Source: Streptomyces sp. NBC_01476
GTDB lineage: Bacteria > Actinomycetota > Actinomycetes > Streptomycetales > Streptomycetaceae
Direction of reading: 5' to 3'
Assembly (NCBI RefSeq): GCF_036227265.1
Contig: NZ_CP109446.1
Location: 6,217,001-6,281,000 of the forward strand
Length of the DNA: 64,000 nucleotides
The notes under the pieces were generated by a model. It was not told the DNA's origin. It did no database searches and saw only the letters and a list, made by a program, of their open reading frames with translations. The translations under genes and the position numbers were made by a program. This document shows positions 52,420-61,423 of this stretch, piece by piece; within the stretch, counting starts at the first letter, position 1; each line of letters opens with the position of its first letter.

Positions 52420-53801
52420 GCGACACCGCGGCCGTCATGACGTTCCACCCGCAGCCGCAGCCGGGCGAGCCCAAGCCGTGGGCCTTCCCGGCGCCCGAGC
52501 GCGGCACCCTGCCCAACGGGGTGACACTGCTCACAAGCCACCGGCCGGGACAGCAGGTGATCGCGGTCGAGGTGGTGCTGGCCGCGCCGCTGGACGCGGA
52601 ACCGGAGGCCCTGGAGGGCGTGGCGACCATCATGGCCAGGGCGCTCTCCGAGGGCACCGACGAGCACAGCGCCGAGGAGTTCGCCGCCGAGCTGGAGCGG
52701 TGCGGCGCCAGCTTGTCGGCGCACGCCGACCACCCCGGTGTCCGGGTCTCCCTCGAAGTGCCCGCCTCCCGGCTGGACAAGGCGCTCAGCCTGCTCGCCG
52801 AGGCGCTGCGCGCCCCCGCCTTCGCCGAGTCCGAGGTGAAGCGGCTGGTCGCCAACCGGCTCGACGAGATCCCGCACGAGCTGGCCAACCCGGCCCGCCG
52901 CGCGGCCATGGCGCTGTCCAAGGAGCTCTTCCCGTCCACGCTGCGCATCTCACGGCCGCGTCAGGGCACCGAGGAGACCGTCCGCGGCATCGACGCGGCA
53001 GCGGTCCGGGAGTTCTACACCGCCCATGTCCTGCCGGCGACGTCCACCGTCGTGGTGGTCGGCGACTTCACCGGCATCGACCTGCCGGCGCTGCTCACCG
53101 AGACCCTGGGCCGCTGGACCGGGGGCGCCGCGAAGCCGCGTCCCCGCCCGGCGCTCACCTCGGACGACACCGCCCGGGTGGTGATCGTGGACCGGCCGGG
53201 CGCGGTGCAGACTCAGCTGCTGATCGGCCGTACCGGGCCCGACCGCCAGGACCCGGTGTGGGCGGCCCAGGTGCTCGGCACGTACAGCCTCGGCGGCACC
53301 CTCACCTCACGGCTGGACCGGGTGCTGCGCGAGGAGAAGGGCTACACCTACGGCGTGCGGGCCTTCGCCCAGGTGCTGCTCAGCTCGGCCGACGGCACCG
53401 GCGCCGCGCTGCTGGCGATCAGCGGCTCGGTGGCCACCGAGGTGACCGGCCCGGCGCTGGCCGACACCTGGCAGGTGATCCGCACCCTCGCCGAGGGCGG
53501 TCTCACCGAGGAGGAGCGGGACGTCGCGGTGCAGAATCTCGTCGGGGTCGCACCGCTGCGGTACGAGACCGCCGCCGCGGTCGCGGACACGCTCGCCGAC
53601 CAGGTGGAGCAGGAGCTGCCGGACGACTACCAGGCCCGGCTGTACGCCCGGCTGGCGGCCACCGGCACCGTGGAGGCCACCGCGGCGGTGGTGAACGGCT
53701 TCCCGCTGGACCGCCTGGTGGTGGTCCTGGTCGGTGACGCGGCCTCCATCGAGGAGCCGGTACGGGCCCTCGGGATCGGTCCGGTGAGCGTCATCGGCTG
53801 A
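52416..53801 (+). CDS. M16 family peptidase-like protein, non-catalytic partner
   Basis: The 461-aa protein is homologous to the previous one (LPNGVTLLTSHRPGQQVIAV, VREFYTAHVLPATSTVVVVG, LGGTLTSRLDRVLREEKGYT) but lacks the HxxEH zinc motif; the matching place reads ATIMARALSEGTDEH. It keeps the C-terminal R/Y pair (REEKGYTYGVRA) that binds substrate. Its GTG overlaps the upstream stop by four bases, supporting a fixed 1:1 complex. Confidence 0.92.
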   Translation: MSDTAAVMTFHPQPQPGEPKPWAFPAPERGTLPNGVTLLTSHRPGQQVIAVEVVLAAPLDAEPEALEGVATIMARALSEGTDEHSAEEFAAELERCGASLSAHADHPGVRVSLEVPASRLDKALSLLAEALRAPAFAESEVKRLVANRLDEIPHELANPARRAAMALSKELFPSTLRISRPRQGTEETVRGIDAAAVREFYTAHVLPATSTVVVVGDFTGIDLPALLTETLGRWTGGAAKPRPRPALTSDDTARVVIVDRPGAVQTQLLIGRTGPDRQDPVWAAQVLGTYSLGGTLTSRLDRVLREEKGYTYGVRAFAQVLLSSADGTGAALLAISGSVATEVTGPALADTWQVIRTLAEGGLTEEERDVAVQNLVGVAPLRYETAAAVADTLADQVEQELPDDYQARLYARLAATGTVEATAAVVNGFPLDRLVVVLVGDAASIEEPVRALGIGPVSVIG

Positions 53802-53869
53802 CGGCACACCGGGCCGCACCGGCGAGGTGCCGGCCGGGCTCCGCGAGCCCGCCGCAGGCTTCACCCCCA

Positions 53870-53920
53870 CACCCCGGAACCCCGGTCGCCCCTCAGGCAT
53901 CGGGGTTCCGGGGTGTTTTG
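53870..53920 (+). terminator. Terminator after the M16 operon
   Basis: CACCCCGGAACCCCG (53870-53884) pairs perfectly with CGGGGTTCCGGGGTG (53901-53915). A TTTT run follows. The 15-bp perfect stem with U-run is a textbook terminator. Confidence 0.85.
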
Positions 53921-54056
53921 CGCCCTGCCGGGGTGTGTGTGGCGTGCGCTACATATCAGCTGATCTGTTTGGTGTACGGCCAAGTGCCCGGTTAGCGTCA
54001 ACGCGCGTTGCCCGTGAAAGGCAGCAGCGTCCGATTCGTCCGGCCGCACCCAGACA

Positions 54057-54187
54057 TCGCCGAGTCCCCGCGAGGGGAGCCGGGGACCCACGTCCCTGGG
54101 GTGAATCGGGGCCACCCGCCGCCGTAGCCGCGGATGCCCCGTAGGAGACCTTCCTGCTCCGAACCCGTCAGCTAACCCGGTAGGCGA
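54057..54187 (+). ncRNA. c-di-AMP riboswitch (ydaO-yuaA class)
   Basis: Conserved riboswitch blocks appear in order: GAGGGGAGCCGGGGACCCA, CCTGGGGTGAATCGG, GACCTTCCTGCTCCGAACCC and GTCAGCTAACCCGGTAGGC. TCGCC (54057-54061) and GGCGA (54183-54187) close the P1 stem. This class precedes cell-wall hydrolase genes in Streptomyces and turns them off at high c-di-AMP. The M23 gene start is 29 bases downstream. Confidence 0.9.
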
Positions 54188-54198
54188 GAAGGAAGGAA

Positions 54199-54214
54199 AG
54201 GAGCGACGCCTCCT
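54199..54214 (+). promoter_or_regulatory. Ribosome-site hairpin of the M23 gene
   Basis: AGGAG (54199-54203) can pair with CTCCT (54210-54214), just before the ATG at 54216. This would hide the ribosome site and may be part of the riboswitch output; this is inference. Confidence 0.4.
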
Positions 54215-54215
54215 C

Positions 54216-55070
54216 ATGGCGTTCAAATTTCTGCCCGCCCCCGGCGGGAAGCACCGTCGCGTCCACCCCGGGCGTACCGCCGCCACCGTGGCCGGGATCG
54301 CCGTACTGACCGCGGGCGGCGCCATCGGCGCCAGCGCGATGGCCGCCCCCGGGCAGGCCCCCGCGGCCGCCGCGCAGCCCACCGCGTTCACCCAGGCCCT
54401 GGACGTGCACGCGTCCCTGGCGCACACCCTGGCCGCCCAGGCCGAGAGCCAGCACAAGGCAGCCGACACCGCCAAGGCCAAGGCCAAGGCCGCGGCGCAG
54501 GCCAGGGCGCAGGCCCGGGCCAGGGCCGCCGCTGCCGCGAAGGCCAGGGAACAGGCTGAGGCCAAGGCAGCCGCGGCGGCGAAGGCCGCGGCGGTCCGCA
54601 CCGCGGCGCCGGCCGCCGCCAGCCGGTCCGAGGCGCGGGCCGCACTGCCCGTCAGCACCGACTCCGGCTGGATGAAGCCGGTCGGCGACGCGGCCATCGG
54701 CACCGGCTACAAGGCCTCCGGGTCGCTGTGGTCCAGCGGTTCGCACACCGGTGTGGACTTCCTGGTCGGCTCCGGCACCCCGGTCCACGCGGTCGCGGTC
54801 GGCACGGTGATCTCCGCGGGCGCCGACGGCGCCTACGGCAACGACGTGATCATCAAGCACGCCGACGGCAAGTACACCCTCTACGGCCACCTCACCGAGC
54901 CGCTGGTGTCGGCCGGCCAGACGGTCACCGAGGGCCAGGAGATAGGCATCTCCGGCGCCACCGGCAACGTCACGGGCCCGCACCTGCACTTCGAGGTGCG
55001 CACCACCCCCGACTACGGCTCCGACATCGACCCGGTCGCGTACATGGCCTCGCACGGCGTCACGATCTGA
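54216..55070 (+). CDS. Secreted M23 peptidoglycan endopeptidase
   Basis: 284 aa. A basic N-terminus and hydrophobic segment (TAATVAGIAVLTAGGAIGAS) direct export. An Ala/Lys-rich coiled coil (residues ~75-130) follows. The LytM-type M23 domain has zinc ligands in SGSHTGVDFLVGSGTPV (HxxxD) and TGPHLHFEVRTT (HxH), plus KYTLYGHLTEP. It cuts peptide cross-links in the wall during growth or sporulation. The c-di-AMP riboswitch upstream should control it. Confidence 0.93.
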   Translation: MAFKFLPAPGGKHRRVHPGRTAATVAGIAVLTAGGAIGASAMAAPGQAPAAAAQPTAFTQALDVHASLAHTLAAQAESQHKAADTAKAKAKAAAQARAQARARAAAAAKAREQAEAKAAAAAKAAAVRTAAPAAASRSEARAALPVSTDSGWMKPVGDAAIGTGYKASGSLWSSGSHTGVDFLVGSGTPVHAVAVGTVISAGADGAYGNDVIIKHADGKYTLYGHLTEPLVSAGQTVTEGQEIGISGATGNVTGPHLHFEVRTTPDYGSDIDPVAYMASHGVTI

Positions 55071-55112
55071 TCCGGCTCCGGTCCGCCGCCCCGGCCGCGG
55101 ACCGGCACGACC

Positions 55113-55143
55113 GAAGGCCCCGGCTGCCCCCGCCGGGGCCTTC
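55113..55143 (+). terminator. Terminator after the M23 gene
   Basis: GAAGGCCCCGGC (55113-55124) pairs perfectly with GCCGGGGCCTTC (55132-55143) with a 7-base loop. Confidence 0.85.
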
Positions 55144-55227
55144 GTCCTTGTCCGTTGGTGTCCTAAAGCGCTCCGGATCGGTCCCGGGCGTGCCCGAAAG
55201 CGCCCCTCCTGTCCAAAAACAATCCAA

Positions 55228-55270
55228 CTATTCCAGGGGTGCTTTCCCTTTTCCCGGTGTGCTGGAATAG
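55228..55270. promoter_or_regulatory. Candidate operator around the GntR gene promoter
   Basis: CTATTCCAG (55228-55236) and CTGGAATAG (55262-55270) are perfect 9-bp inverted arms 25 bp apart. The right arm overlaps a -10-like TAGAGT (55268-55273). Autoregulation by the GntR protein is plausible. Confidence 0.5.
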
Positions 55271-55322
55271 AGTCGCGGCACAATACGGGGAAAGAAACGG
55301 AGTCGGCGATGCGGAACCGGAC

Positions 55323-55997
55323 GTGAACGGGGCGGACGGCGCGGGGCGGCGTATCTCGGCGCAGGTGGTGTGTACGGCCATCCGCGACGACATCGTCGGC
55401 GGTTTCTTCGCGCCGGGCAGCCGGCTGACCGAGGAGCTGCTCGCGCAGCGGTACGGGGTCTCCCGGGTGCCGGTGCGCGAAGCACTGCGCACCCTGGAGT
55501 CCGAAGGGTTCGTCCGGACCCGCAGACATGCCGGGGCCTCCGTCGCGGAGCCCACCGAGCAGGAGGCGGCCGACCTGCTGGAGATACGCGGACTGCTGGA
55601 GCCACTGGGCGCCGCCCGCGCGGCCCAGCGGCGGACCGAGGCGCACCTGAAGGTGCTGCGCGGTCTGGTCCGGCTCGGGCAGGAACGCGCGGTGCAGGGG
55701 CAGTTGTCCGACCTGCCGTCCCTCGACGGCTGGTTCCACGAGACGCTGGCCCAGGCGTCCGGCAGCCCGACACTGGCCGCCCTGCTCACCCAGCTGCGGC
55801 ACAAGATCGCCTGGGTGTACGGCGACGGCGGCACCACCAGGGCCGCCGAGTCGTGGGAGGAGCACGCCGCGATCATCGACGCGGTGGCGCGCGGCGACGC
55901 CGAACGGGCCCGCCGGCTGGCCGCGGTGCACGTGGAGCGGGCGGCCGCGGTGAGGATCCTGAAACATCCCGTAAACGCGGTGCGCCGCCGCGCTTAA
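55323..55997 (+). CDS. GntR-family regulator (FCD type)
   Basis: The 224-aa protein has a GntR winged helix (CTAIRDDIVGGFFAPGSRLT, EELLAQRYGVSRVPVREALR) and a FadR-like FCD domain (ADLLEIRGLLEPLGAARAAQ, LDGWFHETLAQASGSPTLAA, EEHAAIIDAVARGDAERARR). The ligand is unknown. The GTG at 55323 is the best start but lacks its own ribosome site. A five-codon ORF, MRNRT (ATG 55309, behind GGAG), ends with a TGA overlapping this GTG and could couple translation. It is convergent with ptsH. Confidence 0.88.
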   Translation: MNGADGAGRRISAQVVCTAIRDDIVGGFFAPGSRLTEELLAQRYGVSRVPVREALRTLESEGFVRTRRHAGASVAEPTEQEAADLLEIRGLLEPLGAARAAQRRTEAHLKVLRGLVRLGQERAVQGQLSDLPSLDGWFHETLAQASGSPTLAALLTQLRHKIAWVYGDGGTTRAAESWEEHAAIIDAVARGDAERARRLAAVHVERAAAVRILKHPVNAVRRRA

Positions 55998-56056
55998 CAT
56001 TCACACCGTATACAAGGGCATAGAATTGTGGCCCGCGTAAATGCAAGAAAGCGGGA

Positions 56057-56083
56057 CCGGACATTCCATGGGGGAATGTCCGG
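56057..56083. terminator. Bidirectional terminator between GntR gene and ptsH
   Basis: CCGGACATTCC (56057-56067) pairs with GGAATGTCCGG (56073-56083). Outer segments GCGGG/CCCCG and AATGCA/TGCATT lengthen the stem to about 56 bases overall. Confidence 0.8.
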
Positions 56084-56157
56084 CCCCGTTGCATTCCGCT
56101 GCCCGCGGCCGGGCGGTGGCCTGAAATAAGCGCCGCCCGGGTCCGGAAGAAGATCTC

Positions 56158-56439
56158 TCAGACGGTTTCCGGCAGTTCGTCGAGCCCTTCCGAGACGAGT
56201 TTCGCCAGCCGGTCGAGCGCGGCGTCGGCGCCCTCGGCCGACGAGGCGAGCACGACCTCCTCGCCCCCTTGTGCGCCCAGGCTCAGCACGGCCAGCATCG
56301 ACGCCGCGTTCACCGGGCCGCCGTCCGCCTTGGCGATGGTGACCGGCACGCCGGCGGCCATCGCCGCGCGGACGAAGATGGACGCCGGGCGGGCGTGCAG
56401 ACCCTCTGCCCAGCCGACGTTGACGCGGCGCTCAGCCAT
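56158..56439 (-). CDS. ptsH: HPr phosphocarrier protein of the PTS
   Basis: HPr passes phosphate from enzyme I to sugar-specific PTS components. The 93-aa protein has the active histidine in GWAEGLHARPASIFVRAAMA (residue ~16) and the regulatory serine region AASMLAVLSLGAQGGEEVVL. The length is normal. It is divergent from the Pat-like gene, whose -10 element lies in the 94-bp gap. Confidence 0.95.
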   Translation of the reverse strand: MAERRVNVGWAEGLHARPASIFVRAAMAAGVPVTIAKADGGPVNAASMLAVLSLGAQGGEEVVLASSAEGADAALDRLAKLVSEGLDELPETV

Positions 56440-56521
56440 GGTGATGCCCTTCGGTTAGGTCCCGCACAGTGCGTCCAGCCTGCCTGTTACGCGTCGGCCG
56501 CGCGAGTAGGGCGCGCCCGCT

Positions 56522-56527
56522 TACGCT
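56522..56527 (+). promoter_or_regulatory. -10 element of a leaderless promoter (Pat-like gene)
   Basis: TACGCT ends seven bases before the ATG at 56534 and supports that start. Confidence 0.5.
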
Positions 56528-56533
56528 GGGGCC

Positions 56534-59341
56534 ATGACGGAGCAGCCGGCTCACCCCTACCCGGTCCACTGGGAGGCGGACGTCGTCCTGCGCGACGGCG
56601 GCATCGCCCACATCCGTCCGATCGGTCCGGGCGACGCGGGCCGGCTCGTCGACTTCTACGAGAAGGTCTCCGACGAGTCGAAGTACTTCCGCTTCTTCGC
56701 CCCCTACCCCCGGCTCTCCGACCGTGACGTGCACCGCTTCACGCACCACGACTACAACGACCGGGTGGGCCTGGCCGCCACCGTGGGCGGCGAGTTCATC
56801 GCCACCGTCCGCTACGACCGCACCACCGCGGACGGCCGGCCCGCCTCCGGGGCGGCCGGCACCCTGGCCGAGGTGGCCTTCCTGGTCCAGGACGCCCACC
56901 AGGGCCGCGGGGTCGCCTCCGCCCTGCTGGAGCACATCGCCGCGGTCGCCAGGGAACGCGGCATCCTGCACTTCACCGCGGAAGTCCTGCCCGCCAACCG
57001 CAAGATGGTGAAGGTCTTCACCGACGCCGGCTACACCCAGCAGCACAGCTTCGCCGACGGCGTGGTCCACCTCGACCTCGACCTGGAGCCCACCGACGAG
57101 TCGGTCCAGGTGATGCGGGCCCGCGAGCACCGCGCCGAGGCCCGCTCCGTCCAGCGGCTGCTGCGCCCCGCCTCGGTCGCGGTGGTCGGCGCGGGCCGCC
57201 GCCCCGGCGGGATCGGCCGGACGGTGCTGCGCAACATCGTGGCCGGCGGCTTCACCGGCCGGCTCTACGCGGTCAACCACTCCTTCCCCGCCGCAGGCGC
57301 CGACCTCGACGGTGTCCCCGGCCACCGTTCGGTCCGCGCCATCGGCGCCGAAGTGGACCTCGCGATCGTCGCCGTCCCCGCCGACCGGGTGCCCGAAGCG
57401 GTCACCGACTGCGGCGAGGCCGGGGTACGCGGCCTGGTGGTGGTCGCGGCCGGCTACTCCGAGACCGGCCCCGAAGGGCGGGAGCGGCAGCGCGACCTGG
57501 TCCGGCAGGCCCGCAGCCACGGCATGCGGGTGATCGGCCCCAACGCCTTCGGCATCGTCAACACCGCCCCCGACATCGCCCTCAACGCCTCGCTCTCGCC
57601 GGAGATGCCGCGCCACGGCCGGCTCGGCCTGTTCACCCAGTCCGGGGCGATCGGCATCGCCCTCCTCTCCGGCCTGCACCGCAGGGGCGCAGGCCCCTCC
57701 ACCTTCGTCTCGGCCGGCAACCGCGCCGACGTCTCCGGCAACGACCTGCTGCAGTTCTGGCAGGACGACCCGGAGACCGACGCGGTGCTGATGTACCTCG
57801 AATCCTTCGGCAACCCACGGAAGTTCAGCCGGCTCGCCCGCCGTACCGCCGCCGCCAAACCGGTGGTGGTGGTCAAGGGCGCCCTGCACTCCGGCTCGGT
57901 GCCCGCCGGGCACGCGGTCCCGGTCGCCCGGATCCCGGACAGTACCGTCTCCGCGCTCTTCCGGCAGGCCGGTGTGATCCGGGTGGACACCGTCACCGAA
58001 CTCCTCGACGCCGGGCTCTTCCTCGCCCTCCAGCCACTGCCGGCCGGCGACCGGGTGGCCATCCTCGGCAACTCCGAGTCCATCGGCCTGCTCACCTATG
58101 ACGCGGCCCTCACCGCCGGGCTGCGCCCCGCCGCCCCGCTCGACCTCACCACCGCGGCCCGCCCGCAGGACATCACCGCGGCCCTCACCGCCGCCCTGGC
58201 CGACGAGGGCAACGACGCGGTGCTGGTCACCGTGATCCCCAGGGTCGGCTCCGAGAGCGGACCGGTGGCACCCGCGGGAGCGGCCGGCGACCCCTCCGGG
58301 ACACCGGCGGACCCGGGGCCCGCCGGCCCCGACCCGGAGTCCGGCGACGACCCCGCCCTCGCCGAGGCCCTGCGCCGGGCCGCCGACGGCGCCACGAAAC
58401 CCGTGGCCGTCGTCCACCTCGCGCTCGACGCGATGGCCGACCGGCTCGCCGACCCCGCCGGACCCGGCGCCCGTATCCCCGCCTACCGCGCCGCCGACCG
58501 CGCGGTCGGGTCACTGGCCGAGGCCGCCGCCTATGCCGCCTGGCGGGCCGGCGCCGCGGAACCCGGCCGGGTCCCGGAGTTCGACGACATCCAGCAGGCC
58601 GCGGCAGCCGAGGACGTGGCCCGGCTGCTGCCCGCCGGCGCACCCGCGCAGACCGAGACCGTGCTCTCCGACGAGGACACGGCGACGCTGCTCGGCCGCT
58701 ACGGCATCCACGTCCGCCGGACCCTGCCGGCCCCCGACCCGGAGGCCGCGGTGGCCGCCGCCGCCCGGCTCGGCTACCCGGTGGCGCTCAAGACCACCGC
58801 CCCGCACCTGCGGCACCGGGCCGATCTCGGCGGCGTCCGGCTCGACCTCGCCGACGAGGGCGACCTGCGGCGGGCGTACGAGGAGCTGACCGCGCGGCTC
58901 GGCGAGCCCGCCGAGCTGCTGCCGGTCGTGCAGCCGATGGCGCCGCGGGGCGTGGACACGGTGGTACGGGCCGGGGTGGACCCCGCGGCCGGGGCGCTGC
59001 TCTCCTTCGGACTCGCCGGGGCACCCTCCGAACTGCTGGGCGACGTGGCGCACCGGCTGGTTCCGGCCACCGACCGGGACGCAGCGGAACTGGTGCGGTC
59101 CATCAAGGCGGCACCGCTGCTCTTCGGCTGGCGGGGCGCGGAACCCGTGGACACCGCGGCGCTGGAGGAACTCCTGCTGCGGGTGTCGATGCTCGCCGAC
59201 GACCTGCCGGAGGTGGTCGCGGTGGACCTGGAGCCGGTGGTGGTCGCGGCGCACGGCCTCACCGTGCTCGGTGCCTGGGTACGGCTGGCGAAACCGCCCG
59301 CCCGCACCGACCTCGGGCCGCGTGCGCTGTCCTCTTTCTGA
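56534..59341 (+). CDS. Pat-type protein lysine acetyltransferase (GNAT fused to acyl-CoA-ligase-like domain)
   Basis: 935 aa. An N-terminal GNAT domain (residues ~15-180, AcCoA loop QGRGVASALLEHIAAV) is followed by a CoA-binding domain (VAVVGAGRRPGGIGRTVLRN). A succinyl-CoA-ligase-like domain (GRLGLFTQSGAIGIALLSGL) and a C-terminal ATP-grasp (LLGRYGIHVRRTLPAPDPEA, YPVALKTTAPHLRHRADLGG) complete it. GNAT first, ligase after, is the arrangement of the Streptomyces lividans Pat enzyme, which acetylates and inactivates acetyl-CoA synthetases. The ligase part is probably regulatory. The residues 575-605 loop is Pro/Gly-rich. Confidence 0.92.
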   Translation: MTEQPAHPYPVHWEADVVLRDGGIAHIRPIGPGDAGRLVDFYEKVSDESKYFRFFAPYPRLSDRDVHRFTHHDYNDRVGLAATVGGEFIATVRYDRTTADGRPASGAAGTLAEVAFLVQDAHQGRGVASALLEHIAAVARERGILHFTAEVLPANRKMVKVFTDAGYTQQHSFADGVVHLDLDLEPTDESVQVMRAREHRAEARSVQRLLRPASVAVVGAGRRPGGIGRTVLRNIVAGGFTGRLYAVNHSFPAAGADLDGVPGHRSVRAIGAEVDLAIVAVPADRVPEAVTDCGEAGVRGLVVVAAGYSETGPEGRERQRDLVRQARSHGMRVIGPNAFGIVNTAPDIALNASLSPEMPRHGRLGLFTQSGAIGIALLSGLHRRGAGPSTFVSAGNRADVSGNDLLQFWQDDPETDAVLMYLESFGNPRKFSRLARRTAAAKPVVVVKGALHSGSVPAGHAVPVARIPDSTVSALFRQAGVIRVDTVTELLDAGLFLALQPLPAGDRVAILGNSESIGLLTYDAALTAGLRPAAPLDLTTAARPQDITAALTAALADEGNDAVLVTVIPRVGSESGPVAPAGAAGDPSGTPADPGPAGPDPESGDDPALAEALRRAADGATKPVAVVHLALDAMADRLADPAGPGARIPAYRAADRAVGSLAEAAAYAAWRAGAAEPGRVPEFDDIQQAAAAEDVARLLPAGAPAQTETVLSDEDTATLLGRYGIHVRRTLPAPDPEAAVAAAARLGYPVALKTTAPHLRHRADLGGVRLDLADEGDLRRAYEELTARLGEPAELLPVVQPMAPRGVDTVVRAGVDPAAGALLSFGLAGAPSELLGDVAHRLVPATDRDAAELVRSIKAAPLLFGWRGAEPVDTAALEELLLRVSMLADDLPEVVAVDLEPVVVAAHGLTVLGAWVRLAKPPARTDLGPRALSSF

Positions 59342-59434
59342 CCGTGGCCGACGCCGTCGCCGCCCGGCCGGCCCCACGCGGCGCCCGCCTCCCAAGGAGC
59401 CGCCGGCGCACCCCGCGCCCTTAGGATGGTCGGC

Positions 59435-60019
59435 ATGGCGAAGACCGGTACCACGACACAGGGCCTGCGCACGGCGATCGAGCGCAGCGGCTACTACCCG
59501 GCCCTGGTGGCCGAGGCCGTCGAGGCGGCGGTCGGCCGCGAGCCGGTCTCCTCGTACCTGGTCCACCAGGAGACCACCTTCGACGCCAACGAGGTCCGCC
59601 GGCACGTCACCGTCCTGGTGCTCACCGCCAGCCGCTTCCTGGTCAGCCACACCGATGAGCAGGCCGCCGACGACACCTCGCCGAGCCCGTACGCCACCAC
59701 GTCCACCGAATCGGTGAAGATCGGCCGGATCGCGTCCGTCGTGGTCAGCCGGGTCGTCGCCAATCCGGAGTCCTACACCCCCGGCACACTGCCCCGCGAG
59801 GTGGTGCTCACCATCGGCTGGGGCGCCGTCTCCCGGCTCGACCTGGAGCCCGCAGCCTGCGGCGACCCCAACTGCGAGGCCGACCACGGCTACACCGGCT
59901 CGTCCACCGCCGACGACCTCTCGCTGCGGGTCAGCGAGGCGGGCGACGGCCCGGACGCGGTCCGCCAGACGCTGGCGTTCGCCCAGGCGCTCTCCGAGGC
60001 GACCGCGGCCACGGACTGA
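59435..60019 (+). CDS. DUF5998 family protein
   Basis: The 194-aa protein starts MAKTGTTTQGLRTAIERSGY and contains SSYLVHQETTFDANEVRRHV, VLTASRFLVSHTDEQ and VVLTIGWGAVSRLDLEPAAC. The function is unknown; it is conserved next to the following gene in Streptomyces. TAGGAT at 59422-59427 is seven bases before ATG 59435, which is preferred to ATG 59426. Its stop overlaps the next ATG (TGATG). Confidence 0.88.
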   Translation: MAKTGTTTQGLRTAIERSGYYPALVAEAVEAAVGREPVSSYLVHQETTFDANEVRRHVTVLVLTASRFLVSHTDEQAADDTSPSPYATTSTESVKIGRIASVVVSRVVANPESYTPGTLPREVVLTIGWGAVSRLDLEPAACGDPNCEADHGYTGSSTADDLSLRVSEAGDGPDAVRQTLAFAQALSEATAATD

Positions 60020-61212
60020 TGGTCCCCCTGCTCCCTGACGCGTACGGCTTCGAGCCGCTCGACCCGCGCACCGCCCCCGCCCCGGAGTACGGCACGGGGG
60101 CGCTGTGTGACGTCATCCCGGCCGCCGTCGCCGGGTTCGCCGTCCCCGGCATGCCCCTCACCGGCATGCGTCTCGAACCCGCCGACCGGGTCTGCCTCTT
60201 CCTGGTGGACGGCCTGGGCTGGGAGCTGATCCTGCGGCACCCGGACGAGGCGCCCTATCTCACCTCGCTGCTGGACACCTCGCGCGGCGGCACCGGCCGC
60301 CCGATCACCGCGGGCTTCCCGGCCACTACGGCCACCTCGCTGGCGTCGGTCGGCACCGGTCTGACGCCGGGCGGGCACGGCCTGGCCGGTTACACCACGC
60401 TCAACCCGGACACCGGTCAGCTGATGAACCAGCTGCGCTGGCAGCCGTGGACCCCGCCCGGCGTCTGGCAGCCGCACCCCACCGTCTTCGCGCTGGCCGA
60501 CGCGGCCGGGATCGCCACCTGCCAGGTGTCCTCGCCGGCCTTCGCCGGCACCCCGCTCACCAAGATCGCGCTCTCCGGCGGCACCTTCCACGGCCGCCTC
60601 ACCGGCGAGGAACGGGTGGACCTGGCCGCCGACCGGCTGGGGGCGGCCGACCGCACGCTGGTCTACACGTACTACAGCGAACTGGACGCGATGGGCCACC
60701 GGCACGGCGTGGACTCCGACGCGTGGCGTGGCCAGCTGATGATGGTCGACCGGCTGGTGCAGCGGCTCGCCGAGCAACTGCCGCCGCGCAGCGCCCTGTA
60801 CGTCACCGCCGACCACGGCATGCTCGACGTGCCCTTCGACGAGGAGTCACGGATCGACTTCGACGAGGACTGGGAACTGCGGGCCGGCGTCGCGGTGCTG
60901 GGCGGCGAGGGCAGGGCCCGGCACGTCTACGCGGTGCCCGGCGCGGCCGGCGACGTCCTCGCGGTGTGGAGCGAGGTGCTGGGGGACCGGATGTGGGTGG
61001 CCGGCCGCGAAGAGGCCGTCGCCGCCGGGTGGTTCGGGCCCGCACCCGAGGCGAGGATGCTCGGCCGGATCGGCGACGTGGTGGCCGCCGCCCGGGACGA
61101 CATGGCGGTCGTGGCCACCCGCAGCGAGCCGGGGGAGTCGAAGATGATCGGGCTGCACGGCTCGCTGGCCCCCGTCGAGCAACTGGTGCCGCTGCTGGAA
61201 GTACGCTCCTGA
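60019..61212 (+). CDS. Alkaline-phosphatase-superfamily phosphodiesterase/pyrophosphatase
   Basis: The 397-aa protein has the metal and nucleophile signatures of nucleotide pyrophosphatases: VCLFLVDGLGWELILRH, GFPATTATSLASVGTGLTPG (Thr nucleophile), YYSELDAMGHRHGVDSDAW and LYVTADHGMLDVPFDE. No signal peptide is seen, so it probably acts on a cytoplasmic phosphodiester. It is coupled to the DUF5998 gene. A 211-bp GC-rich spacer with short repeats of GAACGTCCCGCCC-like text separates it from tdk. Confidence 0.92.
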   Translation: MVPLLPDAYGFEPLDPRTAPAPEYGTGALCDVIPAAVAGFAVPGMPLTGMRLEPADRVCLFLVDGLGWELILRHPDEAPYLTSLLDTSRGGTGRPITAGFPATTATSLASVGTGLTPGGHGLAGYTTLNPDTGQLMNQLRWQPWTPPGVWQPHPTVFALADAAGIATCQVSSPAFAGTPLTKIALSGGTFHGRLTGEERVDLAADRLGAADRTLVYTYYSELDAMGHRHGVDSDAWRGQLMMVDRLVQRLAEQLPPRSALYVTADHGMLDVPFDEESRIDFDEDWELRAGVAVLGGEGRARHVYAVPGAAGDVLAVWSEVLGDRMWVAGREEAVAAGWFGPAPEARMLGRIGDVVAAARDDMAVVATRSEPGESKMIGLHGSLAPVEQLVPLLEVRS

Positions 61213-61423
61213 GGTCCTGACCGGCGCACCCCGAGCCGCCGGCTCCCCGCCGAACGCCCATCGGAAGGCCCGTACGGAAGGCCCCGCACCGAAAACGTCC
61301 CGCCCTCGAACGTCCCGCCCCCCGAAGTCCCCGCACCGACCCCCGCCCCGAGCGTCCCGCGCCGGAGAACTCCGTACCGGAGAACCCGGCCCCGTCGTCC
61401 CCCGAAAGGCCGTCGCCCTTCCC

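Noticed and set aside
61213..61423. Small gene between the phosphatase-family gene and tdk
   Set aside because: Frames are Pro/Arg-rich with no ribosome site or start of note; the region is GC-rich spacer with short imperfect repeats.
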